From: Synergistaceae bacterium
GTDB lineage: Bacteria > Synergistota > Synergistia > Synergistales > Synergistaceae
Assembly: GCA_031283975.1 (NCBI GenBank)
Contig: JAITAT010000098.1
Location: 1-8,198 of the forward strand
Length of the DNA stretch: 8,198 nt
Direction: 5' to 3'
Under the pieces are notes generated by a model. That model ran no database searches and was not told the DNA's origin. It was given only the letters and a program-made list of their open reading frames with translations. The stretch's first letter is position 1. Each line of letters opens with the position of its first letter. Shown here piece by piece: positions 6,964 to 8,198 of this stretch. Made by a program: the position numbers and the translations under genes.

Positions 6964-7260
6964 TTACTCATACACCTTGTGCGATTGCATCAGTCTGCGC
7001 TGAATATTGAACGTCATGGACGACGTTTTTTTCGCGCAAACAGCCGCCTGCGGGTGACTGTACATCTTGTCGAGGAACGCGAAGTTTTCCATCTCCACGC
7101 GCGCCTCGTACGCGCAATGACCGCCCAACTTGGAGTAAATCTCGTACTTTTTAATTTCGGGGAATTGCAGCCAAAAAGGGGCGCCCTCCTCTTTCATGAA
7201 CTTCCAGAATTCTTCCTCTTTTCCCGGAACAATGTCAAACTCGAAGATATATACGACCAT
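6964..7260 (-). CDS. small uncharacterised protein, dimeric alpha-beta barrel (NIPSNAP/DABB-like) by pattern
   Basis: 98 residues from ATG 7260, chosen because AGGAGG lies 10 nt upstream; an earlier in-frame TTG at 7284 lies upstream of that site. I do not recognise a named family with certainty. The order of predicted elements is strand (2-10, VVYIFEFDIV), helix (14-25, KEEEFWKFMKEE), strand (36-44), strand (49-57, CAYEARVEM), helix (59-78) and a final strand (82-88). This fits the ferredoxin-like dimeric alpha-beta barrel of NIPSNAP, EthD and antibiotic-monooxygenase-like proteins. There is no signal peptide or membrane segment, so it is probably cytoplasmic. It lies 42 bp after the symporter gene and 30 bp before rqcH, implying one transcript. 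All five isoleucine codons are ATT or ATC, unlike the ATA-rich RND and ileS genes, which may hint at a different history, though the sample is small. Possible roles include a small-molecule binding or catabolic protein linked to the symporter's substrate; this is inference. Confidence 0.8.
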   Translation of the reverse strand: MVVYIFEFDIVPGKEEEFWKFMKEEGAPFWLQFPEIKKYEIYSKLGGHCAYEARVEMENFAFLDKMYSHPQAAVCAKKTSSMTFNIQRRLMQSHKVYE

Positions 7261-7270
7261 TGCTGAATGA

Positions 7271-7276
7271 CCTCCT
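7271..7276 (-). promoter_or_regulatory. strong ribosome binding site of the 98-residue protein gene
   Basis: Minus-strand AGGAGG within AAGGAGGTC, a near-perfect anti-16S match, ends 10 nt before ATG 7260. It settles the start at 7260 and suggests strong translation of this small protein relative to its neighbours. Confidence 0.8.
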
Positions 7277-7302
7277 TCGCGCAAAAAACGAATACGCGGC
7301 TT

Positions 7303-8198
7303 TTATTGACGCACGGCGTGTTTCGCGAGGTATTCGGGCGTCTGGAGCATAGTTTCCAGCAACACGCCCGCAATGAGGATAACCAGGCATATCGGGAGTC
7401 CCGCCAGAATCGGATCGAGACTCCAAAGCAGGACGACGGCGCCCTGGGCGGCGCCGCTCGCCGCCCGCGCGGCTTGGTAGAACTGCGCTCCAACGCATGA
7501 GACGGCGCCGCCCAGCATTGCCGCGATACATGTGAGGGGCGCGCGCCGAGCCCGTTTCCAAAGGATAAGCGCCGTCAGCACCGGAGCGAGCCCGGCCGCC
7601 AGGATACGGCCGCCGGTGGTGAACAGTTCCACCGCGTACGGGAAAGATCTGCTCACGAAAATACACAGCGCGATAATGATGACCAGCAAAATTCGCTGCA
7701 CGAACAACAGACGTTTTTCCGTGACGTCTGGATCGAAAAATCTTTTGTAAATGTCCAGCGACAAGTTGGAACAGGACGTCAGCAAATTGGAACTCACCGT
7801 CGACATCCCGGCCATCAAAAGGATCGACAGGAAGAACACATTCCCAATTGGCCCGAACAATTGCGCCATCGAGTAATACGCGTTGGAAGGTTTTTCGCTC
7901 GGGAAAATGACCTTGGCCGCGATTCCGATAATGAACGGAAGGAGGAACCACACAAGCGTGACCAGGCCGCCCCAAAAGAAAGCGCGCTGCGCTGTTTTGT
8001 CGTCTTTGGCGGCAAGCCCTCTCTGTAATATGGTTTGATTGGCGAGGCTGGTGAACAGTCCTATGAAAAACCAACCCAAAGCCTGTTTGATTCCGACGCC
8101 GAGCGGATCGGCGAGGTTCGCCGGCACTTGTGATATGAAATCCCCGCCGCCGCCAACGCGAGCGATTCCGAAGGGAACCATTACAATCGTACCGACGC
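7303..8198 (-). CDS. sodium:solute symporter (SSS family), C-terminal part, cut by the window edge
   Basis: The frame is open from base 8198 to TAA 7305-7303, giving 297 visible residues; the N-terminus is outside the window. The membrane protein couples sodium entry to solute uptake. About seven hydrophobic segments can be counted. The best family mark is MAGMSTVSSNLLTSCSN followed by LSLDIYKRF, the conserved SSS helix whose adjacent serines help form the second sodium site in PutP and vSGLT, and which ends in the D(I/M)YK signature. An earlier GWFFIGLFTSLANQTILQR segment is also typical of the family. Substrate cannot be told: PutP-, PanF- and organic-acid-type members share these features. 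The tail (PEYLAKHAVRQ) is short and cytoplasmic-looking. It appears to be upstream of the small protein and rqcH in the same transcript. An internal ATG at 8181 is not the start, since the family usually has about 450-550 residues and the frame continues upstream. Confidence 0.92.
   Translation of the reverse strand, partial: VGTIVMVPFGIARVGGGGDFISQVPANLADPLGVGIKQALGWFFIGLFTSLANQTILQRGLAAKDDKTAQRAFFWGGLVTLVWFLLPFIIGIAAKVIFPSEKPSNAYYSMAQLFGPIGNVFFLSILLMAGMSTVSSNLLTSCSNLSLDIYKRFFDPDVTEKRLLFVQRILLVIIIALCIFVSRSFPYAVELFTTGGRILAAGLAPVLTALILWKRARRAPLTCIAAMLGGAVSCVGAQFYQAARAASGAAQGAVVLLWSLDPILAGLPICLVILIAGVLLETMLQTPEYLAKHAVRQ

Noticed and set aside
7235..8074. Minus-strand open frame of 279 codons overlapping the symporter in another frame
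   Set aside because: His/Arg-rich with no membrane segments; the other frame encodes a clear SSS transporter.

Overview
The window looks like chromosome from a diderm bacterium of moderately high GC content. The left and centre use AUA isoleucine and AGG arginine codons freely. It combines an RND inner-membrane pump (an outer-membrane trait) with RqcH/NFACT and a bacterial IleS carrying a C-terminal zinc motif. Together these would suit a Synergistota-like lineage, but that is an inference from gene content and codon habit. No marker gene in the window settles it.

Layout: (1) 1-1197, minus strand: N-terminal 399 residues of an RND efflux transporter, running off the left edge. (2) 1198-1523: divergent intergenic region with a candidate promoter for each direction, two small hairpins and an 8-bp palindrome. 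(3) 1524-4337, plus strand: complete isoleucyl-tRNA synthetase. (4) 4401-5306, plus strand: an RluD-type 23S rRNA pseudouridine synthase whose start is unclear. Its frame is open back to the ileS stop, and an ATG overlapping that stop lies in a frame that would need one +1 shift to enter the synthase. (5) 5251-6933, minus strand: RqcH/NFACT ribosome quality-control factor, overlapping the synthase tail-to-tail by 56 bp. (6) 6964-7260, minus strand: a 98-residue protein that looks like a small dimeric alpha-beta barrel. (7) 7303-8198, minus strand: C-terminal part of a sodium:solute symporter, running off the right edge.

The plus-strand pair serves translation: tRNA-Ile charging and large-subunit rRNA modification. 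The minus-strand series symporter, small protein, RqcH is spaced by 42 and 30 bp and reads as one transcription unit, so a ribosome-rescue factor may be co-transcribed with a transporter and an unassigned small protein. I see no RNA gene, CRISPR array, insertion sequence or clear intrinsic terminator. The window is mostly core housekeeping genes. The points worth a second look are the ileS/rluD junction, the absence of lspA there, the convergent overlap, and the small protein's context.
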